Positions 35,394-44,956 of a stretch of DNA of 64,000 nt are shown in pieces. A program made the translations under genes and the position numbers. Every line of letters starts with the position of its first letter. Positions within the stretch are counted from its first letter, which is position 1. The notes under the pieces were generated by a model. That model was not told the DNA's origin. It did not search any database and saw only the letters and a program-made list of their open reading frames with translations. The stretch comes from Pseudomonas piscis (GTDB lineage Bacteria > Pseudomonadota > Gammaproteobacteria > Pseudomonadales > Pseudomonadaceae), in the NCBI RefSeq assembly GCF_009380155.1, contig NZ_WHUV01000001.1:992001-1056000 (forward strand). Reading direction: 5' to 3'.

Positions 35394-35629
35394 CAATCAC
35401 CTCGTGGATTGTGCGCGACAGGATGGGGGTATCCGGCCAAGTTACCAATCCCTGTGGAAAAATAATTTCAAATATTAACGCGTCTCGGCGTGGCCCGACG
35501 ACCCGGCGTGGGTGGCGCAAGGACAGGCTTGAGACAGAGCATAGCTTGCATATTGAAGAGTCGAAGCATCGCCAAAGGTTCGCAATACTTTGCCAGGTCT
35601 TTGTTGCGAAAGGATTTTTTCTACAGGTA

Positions 35630-35658
35630 CAAAAAAGGCCACTCTTTCGAGCAGCCTT
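35630..35658 (-). terminator. Terminator of first tRNA-fMet gene
   Basis: On the minus strand AAAGGC / GCCTTT with an internal CTC/GAG helix forms a hairpin, followed by TTTTTT. It lies within 40 bases downstream of the tRNA 3' end at 35669. Confidence 0.75.
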
Positions 35659-35668
35659 TTTTGATATT

Positions 35669-35745
<77 letters not shown>

Positions 35746-35758
35746 TCTGTGGGGCGGC

Positions 35759-35786
35759 ATTCTACAGGTGAACGACCGAGTGTCAA
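35759..35786 (-). promoter_or_regulatory. Promoter of tRNA-fMet copy 1
   Basis: On the minus strand TTGACA (35786-35781), a 16-base spacer and TAGAAT (35764-35759) precede the gene by 13 bases. The -35 box is a perfect consensus. Confidence 0.82.
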
Positions 35787-35902
35787 CCGTTAATGTCCAT
35801 CAGGGTCAAATAAGCGTCGATTTTTCTACTTCGATGCTTAACCCATGGTCACTCAAGGAGTTTTTCCGAAGTACCCGGGGGAGGACAAAAATCGACGCGC
35901 AC

Positions 35903-35933
35903 AAAAAAGGCCACTTCAAAGAAGTGGCCTTTT
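35903..35933 (-). terminator. Terminator of second tRNA-fMet gene
   Basis: On the minus strand AAAGGCCACTTC / GAAGTGGCCTTT makes a perfect 12-bp stem followed by TTTTTT. It lies just after the copy 2 tRNA. Confidence 0.88.
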
Positions 35934-35941
35934 TCTATATC

Positions 35942-36018
<77 letters not shown>

Positions 36019-36032
36019 TCTGATGTGGCGGA

Positions 36033-36060
36033 ATTCTACAGGGAGTTGAGAGGCTGTCAA
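36033..36060 (-). promoter_or_regulatory. Promoter of tRNA-fMet copy 2
   Basis: On the minus strand TTGACA (36060-36055), a 16-base spacer and TAGAAT (36038-36033) precede the gene. It has the same boxes and spacer length as copy 1, and an A/T-rich block just upstream resembles an UP element. Confidence 0.84.
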
Positions 36061-36233
36061 TCATTAATTTTAAAAAATTGCTTTCGGCTCAACCGGTTAG
36101 CCGCTTGAGACAGGCTTTGAAAACCGCTTGGAGGTAGATGGCACGGGGCTTTCAGCTCTATTGCCGAGGGACTATCCATTGAGCGGATAAATCCTCGGGT
36201 GGCTCTCGTGCACCCGCAGGATGATGCAAGGTA

Positions 36234-36249
36234 CTGGTGCTATATACAG
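36234..36249 (+). promoter_or_regulatory. LexA box upstream of dinB
   Basis: CTGGTGCTATATACAG fits CTG-N10-CAG with an alternating TA core. It ends 60 bases before the dinB start. dinB is a classic LexA-controlled gene. Confidence 0.88.
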
Positions 36250-36309
36250 GTGTCGTTAGATACTGGGCGCCTGTCCATTCCGGCGGTCTTCCATGATCCC
36301 TGCCTTCCC

Positions 36310-37374
36310 ATGATGCAGCGCAAAATCATCCATATCGATTGCGACTGTTTCTACGCTGCCATCGAAATGCGCGACGATCCGCAATTGGCCCGCAAGCCCC
36401 TGGCCGTTGGTGGCTCCGCCGAGCGGCGAGGGGTGATCGCTACTTGCAACTACGAGGCCCGTGCCTACGGGGTGCGTTCTGCGATGTCGTCCCGGCATGC
36501 GCTGGCGCTGTGCCCGGACCTGGTCATCGTCAAGCCGCGCATGGATGCCTACCGCGAGGCATCCAGGGAGATCCACACGATCTTTCGCGACTACACCGAC
36601 CTGATCGAGCCGCTATCGCTGGACGAGGCCTACCTGGATGTCTCCGACAGCCCGAACTTCTCCGGCAGCGCCACGCGTATTGCCCAGGACATCCGCCGGC
36701 GCGTTTCCAACCAGTTGCACATCACGGTGTCGGCCGGCGTTGCGCCGAACAAGTTCCTGGCCAAGATCGCCAGTGACTGGAAGAAGCCCAACGGGCTATT
36801 CGTGATCACTCCGGGCCAGGTCGAGGATTTCGTCTCCGAGCTGCCAGTGAGCAAGCTGCATGGAGTGGGCAAGGTCACCGCGGACAAACTCAGCCGGCTG
36901 GGTATAACCAGCTGCCTGCAGTTGCGCGACTGGAGCAAGTTGGCGCTGGTGCGTGAGTTCGGTAGTTTCGGCGAGCGCCTATGGAGCCTGGCGCGAGGGA
37001 TCGATGAGCGGCCAGTACAGAATGACAGCCGGCGGCAATCCATCAGCGTGGAGAACACCTACGATACCGATCTGCCGGACCTGGACAGCTGCCTGCAGAA
37101 GTTGCCGGAGCTGATGGAAACCCTGGCCGGACGCATGGCGCGCATCGACAGCAGCTACCGACCGGGCAAGCCGTTCGTCAAGGTGAAGTTCCATGACTTT
37201 ACCCAGACCACCCTGGAACAGGCAGGGGCCGGGCGTGACCTTGAGAGTTATCGGCAGTTGTTGAGCCAGGCCTTCAAGCGTGGCGGCAAGCCGGTGCGAC
37301 TGCTGGGCATAGGCGTACGCCTGCACGACCTGCGTGGTGGTCACGAACAGTTGGAGTTGTTCAGGGAGTCATAG
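36310..37374 (+). CDS. dinB: DNA polymerase IV (DinB)
   Basis: The protein, 354 residues from ATG 36310 (or 353 from the next ATG), has Y-family motifs: IIHIDCDCFYAAIEMRDDP at the start, SLDEAYLDVSD with the two catalytic acids near residue 104, and VGKVTADKLSRLGI in the thumb/HhH region. It ends with a Gln-Leu-Glu-Leu-Phe-type tail (EQLELF), a beta-clamp binding motif. It carries out error-prone bypass of damaged DNA. SOS control is indicated by the LexA box upstream. The reading frame to 36199 is not used. Confidence 0.96.
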   Translation: MMQRKIIHIDCDCFYAAIEMRDDPQLARKPLAVGGSAERRGVIATCNYEARAYGVRSAMSSRHALALCPDLVIVKPRMDAYREASREIHTIFRDYTDLIEPLSLDEAYLDVSDSPNFSGSATRIAQDIRRRVSNQLHITVSAGVAPNKFLAKIASDWKKPNGLFVITPGQVEDFVSELPVSKLHGVGKVTADKLSRLGITSCLQLRDWSKLALVREFGSFGERLWSLARGIDERPVQNDSRRQSISVENTYDTDLPDLDSCLQKLPELMETLAGRMARIDSSYRPGKPFVKVKFHDFTQTTLEQAGAGRDLESYRQLLSQAFKRGGKPVRLLGIGVRLHDLRGGHEQLELFRES

Positions 37375-37430
37375 GGGAGGAGGGCGAGCCAGGCACCAGG
37401 AGCATGAGCCCATGGTGCCGGTCGGGACAA

Positions 37431-38384
37431 TCAGTTGCTGCCAGGATCCGCCACCAGGCGGCCGGCGTTCTTGGTCAGGGCCTTGAGAAACTCTTTCTGC
37501 AATTCCGGATCGTTGCGGGTGAGCTCAATCAGGCTCTGCTCCAGTTCGCTGGCTTCTTCTTCGAGGCCCAGTTGCGACAGGCGCTTGACCCGGTGCACCC
37601 ACTCACTGACTTCGTCGTCCTCGAGGTCGTCGTAGATCAACGCGTGGGCCTCCACCAGTTTGCTGCGCAGGCCGGGACTGATGCTCAGGGATGAATCGGA
37701 GTGCACCTCGTCCTGGGCATCCTCGACACTGATCTGCAGCTTGCCGATGTGCTTGAGGTCCTGCTCGGAAAACGGGTCGTTCAGGAGGTTCAAGCTCAGC
37801 ACGCCGTTGCGATCGGTACTCAGCTCGTAGGTCTGCTTGCCAGCCTTGACCTGCACCGGGCGTTCGCTCCAGGGCAGGCTCGAATATTCCACGCGCTTGT
37901 CGCGCTGGACCTCGTCGATTGCCGCCAGGTTCTGCTGGGCTCGACCATGGGATGGCATGTTCATGAACGGGTTGACCCCGGAGACGCCGTAGCTGAGCCA
38001 ATCCTTGGTGACGCTATCCGGCAGGTTGCCCAGGGCGAACACGTTGACCACGTTGGCGCCGACACCGGCCACCAGGGCCACCGCGCCCAGCGGAATCTCG
38101 TAGATCTCCCGCCAGGGTTGGTAGGGGGTATAGCGGTCGTAGCGGCGTGTAACCTCGAACTCGGTGACCTCGAAGGTTTTCTGCTCGTGGATACGTACCC
38201 GTCGTTGCGGCAGCTCAAGCACCTTGGGCTCGCCGACATCGATCTGCAGGCTGTGGTCGAGCAGCTTGCGCTCGACCCGCTCCTCGTGCTCGCTGCGTTG
38301 CGACATCTGGTTGGCGCAGCCGCTGACCAAGAGGGCGCCGCACAAGGCGGCGCCACCGAGGCTTAGGGTGTTTCGCTTGAACAT
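37431..38384 (-). CDS. Hypothetical lipoprotein (317 aa)
   Basis: The protein has a signal peptide and lipobox LVSGC with lipidated Cys23. The mature part is charged, with a short hydrophobic stretch (LGAVALVAGVGANVVNVFAL, near residue 105), then a helical C-terminus of Glu/Leu repeats (LEEEASELEQSLIELT). I recognise no domain. It is a single gene, 17 bases downstream of proS on the same strand, and could be co-transcribed. Confidence 0.75.
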   Translation of the reverse strand: MFKRNTLSLGGAALCGALLVSGCANQMSQRSEHEERVERKLLDHSLQIDVGEPKVLELPQRRVRIHEQKTFEVTEFEVTRRYDRYTPYQPWREIYEIPLGAVALVAGVGANVVNVFALGNLPDSVTKDWLSYGVSGVNPFMNMPSHGRAQQNLAAIDEVQRDKRVEYSSLPWSERPVQVKAGKQTYELSTDRNGVLSLNLLNDPFSEQDLKHIGKLQISVEDAQDEVHSDSSLSISPGLRSKLVEAHALIYDDLEDDEVSEWVHRVKRLSQLGLEEEASELEQSLIELTRNDPELQKEFLKALTKNAGRLVADPGSN

Positions 38385-38401
38385 GACTTCTCTATCTGGT
38401 T

Positions 38402-40117
38402 TCAGCGACGGATACGGGCTTGGAGGAAGGACAGCACGTCGGCCACTGGCAGCGCTTGCGCCTCGGCTTCGGTACGGCTCTTGTATTCCAGGTTGCCATC
38501 GGCCAGGCCGCGGTCACTGACCACGATGCGGTGCGGAATGCCGATTAGCTCCATGTCCGCGAACTTGATGCCCGGGCTGGTCTTCTTGTCGCGATCATCC
38601 AGCAGGACCTCGAAACCGGCAGCGGTGAGCTGCTCATAGAGCTTGTCGGTGGCCTCGCGAACCTGTTCGGTTTCATAGCGCAGCGGCACCAGGGCAATCT
38701 GGAACGGAGCCAGGGTGTCGCTCCAGATGATGCCTTTCTCGTCGTTGTTCTGCTCGATGGCGGCAGCCACCACGCGAGATACGCCGATACCGTAGCAGCC
38801 CATCTCCAGGGTGACCGGCTTGCCGTTCTCGCCCAGCACTTCGCACTTCATCGCCTGGCTGTACTTGCTGCCCAGTTGAAAGATGTGCCCGACTTCGATG
38901 CCGCGCTTGATCTCCAGCACGCCCTTGCCGTCCGGGCTCGGGTCGCCGGCGACCACGTTGCGCAGGTCGGCCACGGCTGGAACCGGCAGGTCGCGCTCCC
39001 AGTTCACGCCGAAGTAATGCTTGTCGTCGATGTTGGCGCCGACGCCGAAGTCGCTCATCAGGGCCACGGAGCGGTCGATGATGACCGGCAGCGGCAGGTT
39101 CACCGGGCCCAGGGAGCCGGCGCCAGCGCCGATGGCTGCACGCAGTTCGGCTTCGGAGGCCATGACCAGCGGGTCGGCGACGCCTGGCTGCTTGGCAGCC
39201 TTGATTTCGTTGAGCTCGTGGTCGCCACGGATGATCAGGGCGATCAGCTTGCCCGGCTCTTCGGCGTGCACTACCAGGGTCTTGACGGTCTTTTCGATTG
39301 GCAGGCCGTAGCCTTCCACCAGCTGGGCGATGGTCTTGGCGTCAGGGGTATCCACCAGGCGCATGGTTTCGGTCGGCGCCGGGCGCGAGGTTTCGCGAGG
39401 CACGGCCTCGGCCTTCTCGATGTTCGCCGCGTAGTCGGAGCCGTTGCTGAAGATGATGTCGTCTTCGCCGGATTCGGCCAGTACGTGGAACTCATGGGAG
39501 CCGGCGCCGCCGATGGAGCCGTTGTCCGCTTCCACTGGGCGGAACTTCAGGCCCAGGCGGGTGAAGATGTTGCAGTACGCCTGGTGCATGCGGTCATAGG
39601 TGACCTGCAGCGACGCCTGGTCGGCGTGGAAGGAATAGGCGTCCTTCATGATGAACTCGCGACCGCGCATCAGGCCGAAGCGTGGACGGATCTCATCACG
39701 GAACTTGGTCTGGATCTGGTACAGGTTCAGCGGCAGCTGCTTGTAGCTGCTCAGCTCGTTGCGGACCAGGTCGGTGATCACTTCTTCGTGGGTCGGGCCT
39801 GCGCAGAAGTCGCGATTATGGCGGTCCTTCAGGCGCAGCAGCTCGGGGCCGTACTGTTCCCAGCGACCGGATTCCTGCCACAGCTCGGCCGGTTGGATGC
39901 CCGGCATCAACACTTCAAGCGCGCCAGCGGCGTTCATTTCTTCGCGAACGATGGCCTCGACCTTGCGCATCACCCGCAGGCCCATCGGCAGCCAGGTGTA
40001 CAGGCCGGAAGCCAGTTTGCGGATCATGCCGGCGCGCAGCATCAGCTGGTGGCTGATCACGACCGCGTCGGAAGGCGTTTCTTTTTGTGTGGCGAGCAGA
40101 TATTGACTGGTACGCAT
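38402..40117 (-). CDS. proS: Prolyl-tRNA synthetase
   Basis: The 571-residue protein is the bacterial class IIa enzyme, with motif 1 near [16 protein letters not shown], motif 2 with [17 protein letters not shown], an inserted editing domain (residues ~230-400) that removes mischarged alanine, motif 3 [13 protein letters not shown] and an anticodon-binding C-terminus. It charges tRNA-Pro. Confidence 0.97.
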   Translation of the reverse strand: MRTSQYLLATQKETPSDAVVISHQLMLRAGMIRKLASGLYTWLPMGLRVMRKVEAIVREEMNAAGALEVLMPGIQPAELWQESGRWEQYGPELLRLKDRHNRDFCAGPTHEEVITDLVRNELSSYKQLPLNLYQIQTKFRDEIRPRFGLMRGREFIMKDAYSFHADQASLQVTYDRMHQAYCNIFTRLGLKFRPVEADNGSIGGAGSHEFHVLAESGEDDIIFSNGSDYAANIEKAEAVPRETSRPAPTETMRLVDTPDAKTIAQLVEGYGLPIEKTVKTLVVHAEEPGKLIALIIRGDHELNEIKAAKQPGVADPLVMASEAELRAAIGAGAGSLGPVNLPLPVIIDRSVALMSDFGVGANIDDKHYFGVNWERDLPVPAVADLRNVVAGDPSPDGKGVLEIKRGIEVGHIFQLGSKYSQAMKCEVLGENGKPVTLEMGCYGIGVSRVVAAAIEQNNDEKGIIWSDTLAPFQIALVPLRYETEQVREATDKLYEQLTAAGFEVLLDDRDKKTSPGIKFADMELIGIPHRIVVSDRGLADGNLEYKSRTEAEAQALPVADVLSFLQARIRR

Positions 40118-40246
40118 GGTAGGCCGTTATCGGTTGCTTAAGACTAGAAGTGACGGAGCATTGTACGGGCGCGTGCCGCTGGCGTACAGGATTGCGCTCG
40201 GCAGGGGCGGGGGCGCTCTGGAAAAGCCCGCAACCCCTGGGAAACG

Positions 40247-41812
40247 TTAGGATTCTTCGCCGACGGCGTTGTTGCTGGCCGAGGTTTGTTCCTCGGCTTT
40301 CGGGCCGGCGCGATGGCTTTCCTGGAACCAGTGCAGGGCAATCAGGATCAGGGTCGGGACACCGAGGATCGCGGTGATGAGGAAGAAGTCGTGATAGCCG
40401 AATTTTTCCACCATGACCCCCGAATAGCCGCCGATCAGGCGTGGCAGCAACAGCATGATGGAGCTGAGCAGCGCGTATTGGGTGGCCGAGAACTTCAGGT
40501 TGGTCAGGCTCGACAGGTAGGCGACGAACGCCGAGGTGGCCATTCCGGAGCTGAAGTTGTCCAGGGAAATGGTGACGATCAGCATCTTCAGGTTCGGCCC
40601 CATGTCGGACAGCATGAGGAACAGCAGGTTGGTGCCGGCGGATGCGGCGCCACCGATGAACAGGATCGGCAGGATGCCGAAGCGCACGATCAGCAGGCCG
40701 CCCATGCCGGCGCCGATCAGCGTCATGATCAGGCCGAAGATCTTGCTGACCCCGGCGATCTGGTCCTTGGTGAAGCCCTGGTCGATGTAGAACACGTTGG
40801 CCATGACCCCCATGACCGTGTCCGACATGCGGTAGGTAGCGATCAGCCCCAGCAGCAGGAACGCCTGCCAGCGATAGCGCAGGATGAAGTCGTTGACCGG
40901 CGTCAGTACCGGCGCCAGGCCGCGGCGGCCCATGGCCGACAGGCACAGTGCGGTGAGGGTGATATAGAGGATGGCACGCAGGAAGGCCCGATCCTCCAAT
41001 AGCAGGTCCAGCAAGCTGACGTCGTGGAAGATCACGCTGGCGAAGTCGGTGTTGTAGAGCTGGGTGAAGGTGGCTGGCACCGAGACCAGCAACACGATCA
41101 GCACGAATACCGAGATCAGTTGGTGGGCGAAGCTGTAGCGCCCCGCCGACAGCTGGGTGCGCAGGGGCACTGCGGGTTCGCGCATGAGCAAGGTGGTGAT
41201 CAGCGCCGGGATCATCAGCACCCCGAACAGCACGTAGGTGCCGGTCCAGGCCGAATGCTTGTAGCTGAAGCCGGTGGAGCCGAAACCTTCGGCGAAAAAC
41301 AGCGCGCCGGCGGTGGCCAGCAGCACCGCCACGCGGTAGCCGGACATATAGCTGGCAGCCAAGGCGGCCTGGCGGCTGTCGTCGGCGATCTCCAGGCGGT
41401 AGGCGTCGATGGCGATATCCTGGGTGGCCGAGGCGAAGGCCACGATCACGGCAATGGCGATCAGCCAGGACAGGTGTTTCTGTGGATCACAGAAGCCCAT
41501 GCCGATCAGGCCCAGGATCACCAGCGCCTGGGCCAGGACCAGCCAGGATCGTCGTCGACCCAGCTTGCCCAGCAGCGGCAGGCGCCATTGGTCGAGCAGG
41601 GGCGACCACACCCATTTGAAGGCATAGGCCAGGCCGATCAGGCTGGCATAACCGATGGTTTCGCGGGCCACTCCGGCCTCGCGCAACCACACCGAAAGCG
41701 TCGAGAACACCAGCATGTAAGGCATGCCGGCAGCGAAACCAAGCAGCAACAGCACGAGCGTCGAGGGGCTGGCATAGGCGGCAAGTGCGGCGCGCCAGGT
41801 TTTACGGGGCAT
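40247..41812 (-). CDS. ampG: AmpG-family muropeptide permease
   Basis: The 521-residue MFS protein has about twelve to fourteen membrane helices and AmpG motifs: GFAAGMPYMLVFSTLSVWL near the start, AYAFKWVWSPLLDQ, and DIAIDAYRLEIA around residue 140. AmpG imports GlcNAc-anhydro-muropeptides for cell-wall recycling and influences AmpC induction. It could be one of two AmpG-like permeases in Pseudomonas; which one cannot be told. Confidence 0.88.
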   Translation of the reverse strand: MPRKTWRAALAAYASPSTLVLLLLGFAAGMPYMLVFSTLSVWLREAGVARETIGYASLIGLAYAFKWVWSPLLDQWRLPLLGKLGRRRSWLVLAQALVILGLIGMGFCDPQKHLSWLIAIAVIVAFASATQDIAIDAYRLEIADDSRQAALAASYMSGYRVAVLLATAGALFFAEGFGSTGFSYKHSAWTGTYVLFGVLMIPALITTLLMREPAVPLRTQLSAGRYSFAHQLISVFVLIVLLVSVPATFTQLYNTDFASVIFHDVSLLDLLLEDRAFLRAILYITLTALCLSAMGRRGLAPVLTPVNDFILRYRWQAFLLLGLIATYRMSDTVMGVMANVFYIDQGFTKDQIAGVSKIFGLIMTLIGAGMGGLLIVRFGILPILFIGGAASAGTNLLFLMLSDMGPNLKMLIVTISLDNFSSGMATSAFVAYLSSLTNLKFSATQYALLSSIMLLLPRLIGGYSGVMVEKFGYHDFFLITAILGVPTLILIALHWFQESHRAGPKAEEQTSASNNAVGEES

Positions 41813-41856
41813 GGGCTGGAGTCTGCCTCAAGGATTACGGAAACAAAGCGCGCACT

Positions 41857-42210
41857 CTAACCGCTGTGCTCTACCGGACGCCAGCCATGGCGCTGAATAT
41901 CCACCCTGTTGTTCAGGACACTGACTCCTTCGTCGCGCAGCCGTGCCCGTTGTTCATCCCCCGATGGGCTGCCTGCGGGCAGGCTGATGCGACCGCCGGC
42001 ACCCAGCACTCGGTGCCAGGGCAGGCTGGTGTCGGCAGGCAGCTGGCTGAGGGTACGTCCGACCCAGCGAGCCGCTCGTCCCAGGCCGGCCATTTCCGCC
42101 AGTTGGCCGTAGCTGACCACCTTGCCTTCGGGAACCTGGGCCAGGGTCAGGTATAGCGCCGTGCGTCGGATTTGCGCGGGCGTCTGTGGCTCTTCGCTGT
42201 GTTCGGTCAC
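41857..42210 (-). CDS. MGMT-family alkyltransferase-like (Atl) protein
   Basis: The 117-residue protein, started at GTG 42210, has the O6-alkylguanine transferase C-terminal fold with VSYGQLAEMAGLGRAARWVG and LPWHRVLGAGGRISLP. The catalytic PCHRV motif is PWHRV, with Trp in place of the active Cys, the mark of Atl proteins that bind alkylated bases and flag them for excision repair. Longer starts at 42270 and 42288 are in frame but have no Shine-Dalgarno. Confidence 0.86.
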   Translation of the reverse strand: MTEHSEEPQTPAQIRRTALYLTLAQVPEGKVVSYGQLAEMAGLGRAARWVGRTLSQLPADTSLPWHRVLGAGGRISLPAGSPSGDEQRARLRDEGVSVLNNRVDIQRHGWRPVEHSG

Positions 42211-42318
42211 ATTCGCGGTTCCAGATATAGGTGTTCGTAGTGACTGAAGGCCGATGAGGATTGAACTCATTCGCAATAGTCGGGTCATTCGTGGTCAGGG
42301 CCTATTTCAACTGGAATA

Positions 42319-43365
42319 ATGCCGTTTTTTTCGCAATTCCGAGTTTTGTATTTAGCTATGTTGCCTAGAATTCTCGTGTGTTTCGCAATGCTTGGCGCTT
42401 CCTTGCCCGTGCTGGCCGATGTCGTGTGGTTGAAGAACGGTGACCGCGTCAGCGGCAAGATCAAGGTATTCGACGGTGGCAAGCTGCTGATCCAGACCGA
42501 TTATGGCGGGGCTATCTCCATCGACTGGAAGCAGGTCAAGACCCTGGAAAGCGACCAGGAACTGTTGGTCAAGGAAGATGCCTATTCGGGGGAGAGAGCC
42601 AAGTCGCTGCGAGCGTCGGAGGAGGGCAAGGTCGTCCTGGCCAATGGCGAGGCGCCCAGGACGGTGGATCTGGCCAGTATCCAGCAGATCATGAAGCCCA
42701 AGCCGCTGGTGGAAGACATCGTGTGGAAGGGCAATGTCGACGTGGCCATGGACTACAAGCGGGCCGAGAAGGATACCGACCGCTATGACATCGACCTCAA
42801 GACCTCCGCGCGCCATGGCGCCTGGCGACACAACGCCGAGGCCGAATACAACCGCGAGTTCCAGGACAAGGCGGTGACCACCGATAACTGGCAGGCCGAA
42901 TACGCCCTGGACCGCTTCATTACCCAGCAGTGGTTCTGGCAGGGCCGCTTGACCTACAAGCGCGACAAGGTCGAGGACCTCGAGCAGCAACGGGTGGTGG
43001 GTACTGGCCCGGGCTATCAGTTCTGGGACGACGAACTGGGAGCCTTCTCCCTGGGTTCGCTGCTCAACCGTACGGACTACCGGTATGCCGATGGCGGCAA
43101 GGACAACTTCTATTCCCTGGCCATGAAGTGGGACTACAACCGTTACCTGATCGGCAAGCGGGTCGAGTTCTTCACTGCTGGCGAAGTGAGCAGGCCGCTG
43201 TCCGGGGTGGCTGATTACGCTCTGGATGCCGAACTGGGCTTGCGCTACAAGGTCACCGATTGGGCTTCGCTGAACCTCAAGGCGGAAAAGGACATGATCC
43301 GTGGTACCGAAAACAGCGACCTGGACAAGACTCGCTATACCGTGGGCTTTGGCGTGACCTGGTAA
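42319..43365 (+). CDS. DUF481 outer-membrane protein (YdiY-like)
   Basis: The 348-residue protein has a signal peptide (FAMLGASLPVLA), a small SH3-like N-terminal part (VVWLKNGDRVSGKIKVFDGG) and a C-terminal beta-barrel with alternating beta strands ending FGVTW, a typical outer-membrane terminal phenylalanine/tryptophan. The DUF481 family is predicted to be salt- or stress-induced outer-membrane proteins. The start could also be 42358. Confidence 0.85.
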   Translation: MPFFSQFRVLYLAMLPRILVCFAMLGASLPVLADVVWLKNGDRVSGKIKVFDGGKLLIQTDYGGAISIDWKQVKTLESDQELLVKEDAYSGERAKSLRASEEGKVVLANGEAPRTVDLASIQQIMKPKPLVEDIVWKGNVDVAMDYKRAEKDTDRYDIDLKTSARHGAWRHNAEAEYNREFQDKAVTTDNWQAEYALDRFITQQWFWQGRLTYKRDKVEDLEQQRVVGTGPGYQFWDDELGAFSLGSLLNRTDYRYADGGKDNFYSLAMKWDYNRYLIGKRVEFFTAGEVSRPLSGVADYALDAELGLRYKVTDWASLNLKAEKDMIRGTENSDLDKTRYTVGFGVTW

Positions 43366-43411
43366 CCCCGGGCGCGCTCCAGCGGCAGTTGCGGGAAAAA
43401 CCTTCGGGCAC

Positions 43412-43445
43412 AAAAAAGCCCCGCTGTTGAGGGCGGGGCTTTTTA
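43412..43445. terminator. Bidirectional terminator between DUF481 gene and cold-shock gene
   Basis: AAAAAGCCCCGC and GCGGGGCTTTTT form a stem with the loop TGTTGAGG between. A-run and T-run on the two sides let it stop both convergent genes. Confidence 0.92.
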
Positions 43446-43460
43446 CTGGATCAGTGCAAG

Positions 43461-43670
43461 TTAGATAACTTGTACTTCTTCAGCTTGCATGCCTTTCTGG
43501 CCGCGAGTAGCGACGAAAGAAACCTGCTGGCCTTCTTTCAGGGTTTTGAAGCCGTCAGCCTGGATGGCTTTGAAGTGTACGAACAGGTCGTCACCGGATT
43601 GTGGGGTGATGAAGCCGAAGCCTTTCTCATCGTTGAACCACTTAACGGTACCGGTTTGGCGATTAGACAT
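43461..43670 (-). CDS. Cold-shock-domain protein (CspA/CapB family)
   Basis: The 69-residue protein is a single cold-shock domain with RNP1 KGFGFITP and RNP2 DLFVHF and the start [11 protein letters not shown]. It binds single-stranded nucleic acid and acts as RNA chaperone. A strong Shine-Dalgarno (AAGGAG) precedes it, and the 350-base gap upstream leaves room for a long 5' UTR of the kind that controls cold-shock genes. Confidence 0.95.
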   Translation of the reverse strand: MSNRQTGTVKWFNDEKGFGFITPQSGDDLFVHFKAIQADGFKTLKEGQQVSFVATRGQKGMQAEEVQVI

Positions 43671-44021
43671 GGTGTATCTCCTTGGACAAAGTTAACTGCG
43701 ACTCGGGAAAAGCCCGGGCCGAGACTGAGTGCAAAGAGCAGGAAAAATTCTTGAAGATGGTTGGATCGAAATTCAACATCGTGTAGAGATTCTCAGTGAC
43801 ACAAGCAGCACAGTGGCGCCACCTTAAACCTTTTTCCCGAACGTGCCAATGGCCATTGCGAAGGTTTCTCGGTTTTCGTGATCGGTGACCGGCCATCTGT
43901 CTTGTAGCCCTTGAAAAACGCGGGATGGAGCGAGAAAAGCAGCCTGGACTTTGAACCCTGCCCCGCGCCCCGGTAAGATGCCGCACAGAATTTTTCACCT
44001 CGTTATTTCAGGACTCCCGCC
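43671..44021. other. 351-bp divergent intergenic region of cold-shock gene and dcd
   Basis: It should contain the cold-shock gene's minus-strand promoter and untranslated leader, plus the dcd promoter described separately. Low-GC blocks (GAATTTTTC) occur in the minus-strand leader. I find no ORF, tRNA or REP element here. Confidence 0.6.
43951..43979 (+). promoter_or_regulatory. Sigma-70-like promoter of dcd
   Basis: TTGAAC (43951-43956), 17-base spacer and TAAGAT (43974-43979) lie 43 bases before the dcd start codon. It matches consensus in four and five of six positions. Confidence 0.65.
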
Positions 44022-44588
44022 ATGAGCATCAAATCGGACAAGTGGATTCGCCGCATGGCGCAAGAGCACGGCATGATCGAACCGTTCGTCGAGCGCCAGG
44101 TGCGCGGCGAACAGGACAGCCGGGTCATCTCCTTCGGCGTCTCCAGCTACGGCTACGACGTGCGCTGCGCCGACGAATTCAAGGTGTTCACCAACATCAA
44201 TTCGGCCACCGTCGACCCGAAGAACTTCGATGCCGGCAGCTTCGTCGACATCAAGAGCGACGTGTGCATCATTCCGCCAAACTCCTTCGCCCTGGCCCGT
44301 ACCGTCGAGTACTTCCGCATTCCGCGTGACGTGCTGACCATTTGCCTGGGCAAGAGCACCTACGCCCGTTGCGGCATCATCGTCAACGTCACCCCGCTGG
44401 AACCCGAGTGGGAAGGCCACGTGACCCTGGAGTTCTCCAACACCACCACCTTGCCGGCGAAGATCTACGCCAACGAAGGCGTGGCGCAGATGCTCTTCCT
44501 GCAGTCCGACGAAGAATGCGAAGTGTCCTACAAGGACCGTGGCGGCAAATACCAAGGCCAGCGCGGCGTCACCCTGCCGCGTACCTGA
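44022..44588 (+). CDS. dcd: dCTP deaminase
   Basis: The 188-residue protein has the Dcd signatures [41 protein letters not shown] core and a C-terminal GGKYQGQRG. It deaminates dCTP to dUTP for thymidylate synthesis. The start is behind AGGACT. Confidence 0.96.
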   Translation: MSIKSDKWIRRMAQEHGMIEPFVERQVRGEQDSRVISFGVSSYGYDVRCADEFKVFTNINSATVDPKNFDAGSFVDIKSDVCIIPPNSFALARTVEYFRIPRDVLTICLGKSTYARCGIIVNVTPLEPEWEGHVTLEFSNTTTLPAKIYANEGVAQMLFLQSDEECEVSYKDRGGKYQGQRGVTLPRT

Positions 44589-44626
44589 TCCCGTTCGTCT
44601 GACGAACAGCGGGAATTCCTCGGCGG

Positions 44627-44651
44627 GCGGACACTCTATTGCAGTGTCCGC
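44627..44651 (+). terminator. Perfect 9-bp hairpin after dcd
   Basis: GCGGACACT pairs with AGTGTCCGC around the 7-base loop CTATTGC. There is no T-run, so it could be a weak terminator or mRNA stabiliser rather than a classical terminator. Confidence 0.4.
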
Positions 44652-44693
44652 CGGCACGCGCAAGGCGTGCCGGGTACAGCCCAGGAGTGCCCC

Positions 44694-44906
44694 ATGAAGA
44701 TCGATCCCCGAATAAGCGCCACCTTGGCAAGGCTCGAACCCAATCAGGTTGGAGTACTGGCCTGGAGCTTGCTGGCGCATCCTCCTGTCGACATGGCGGG
44801 GGGCATCCCCGGCCAGCCAGATCCCGATACCCCACAGCCCGCCGAGCCCAGCGAGCCTGGCGAGCCGACCCTGCCGGACGAGCCGCCACCCGCGCCTGTG
44901 GCCTGA
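44694..44906 (+). CDS. Small proline-rich protein (70 aa)
   Basis: The protein starts at ATG 44694 behind CAGGAG, with a short helical N-terminus (MKIDPRISATLARLEPNQVG) and a tail of repeated Pro, Glu, Asp and Gly (PDTPQPAEPSEPGEPTLPDEP). No signal peptide is present. Similar small proteins occur in other Pseudomonas but have no known role. It is convergent with the transporter operon. Confidence 0.55.
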   Translation: MKIDPRISATLARLEPNQVGVLAWSLLAHPPVDMAGGIPGQPDPDTPQPAEPSEPGEPTLPDEPPPAPVA

Positions 44907-44956
44907 GCCGCAGGGCGCCTGGCACCCGCGCCCGCTGAAGCGGCGCGGGCGACGGG

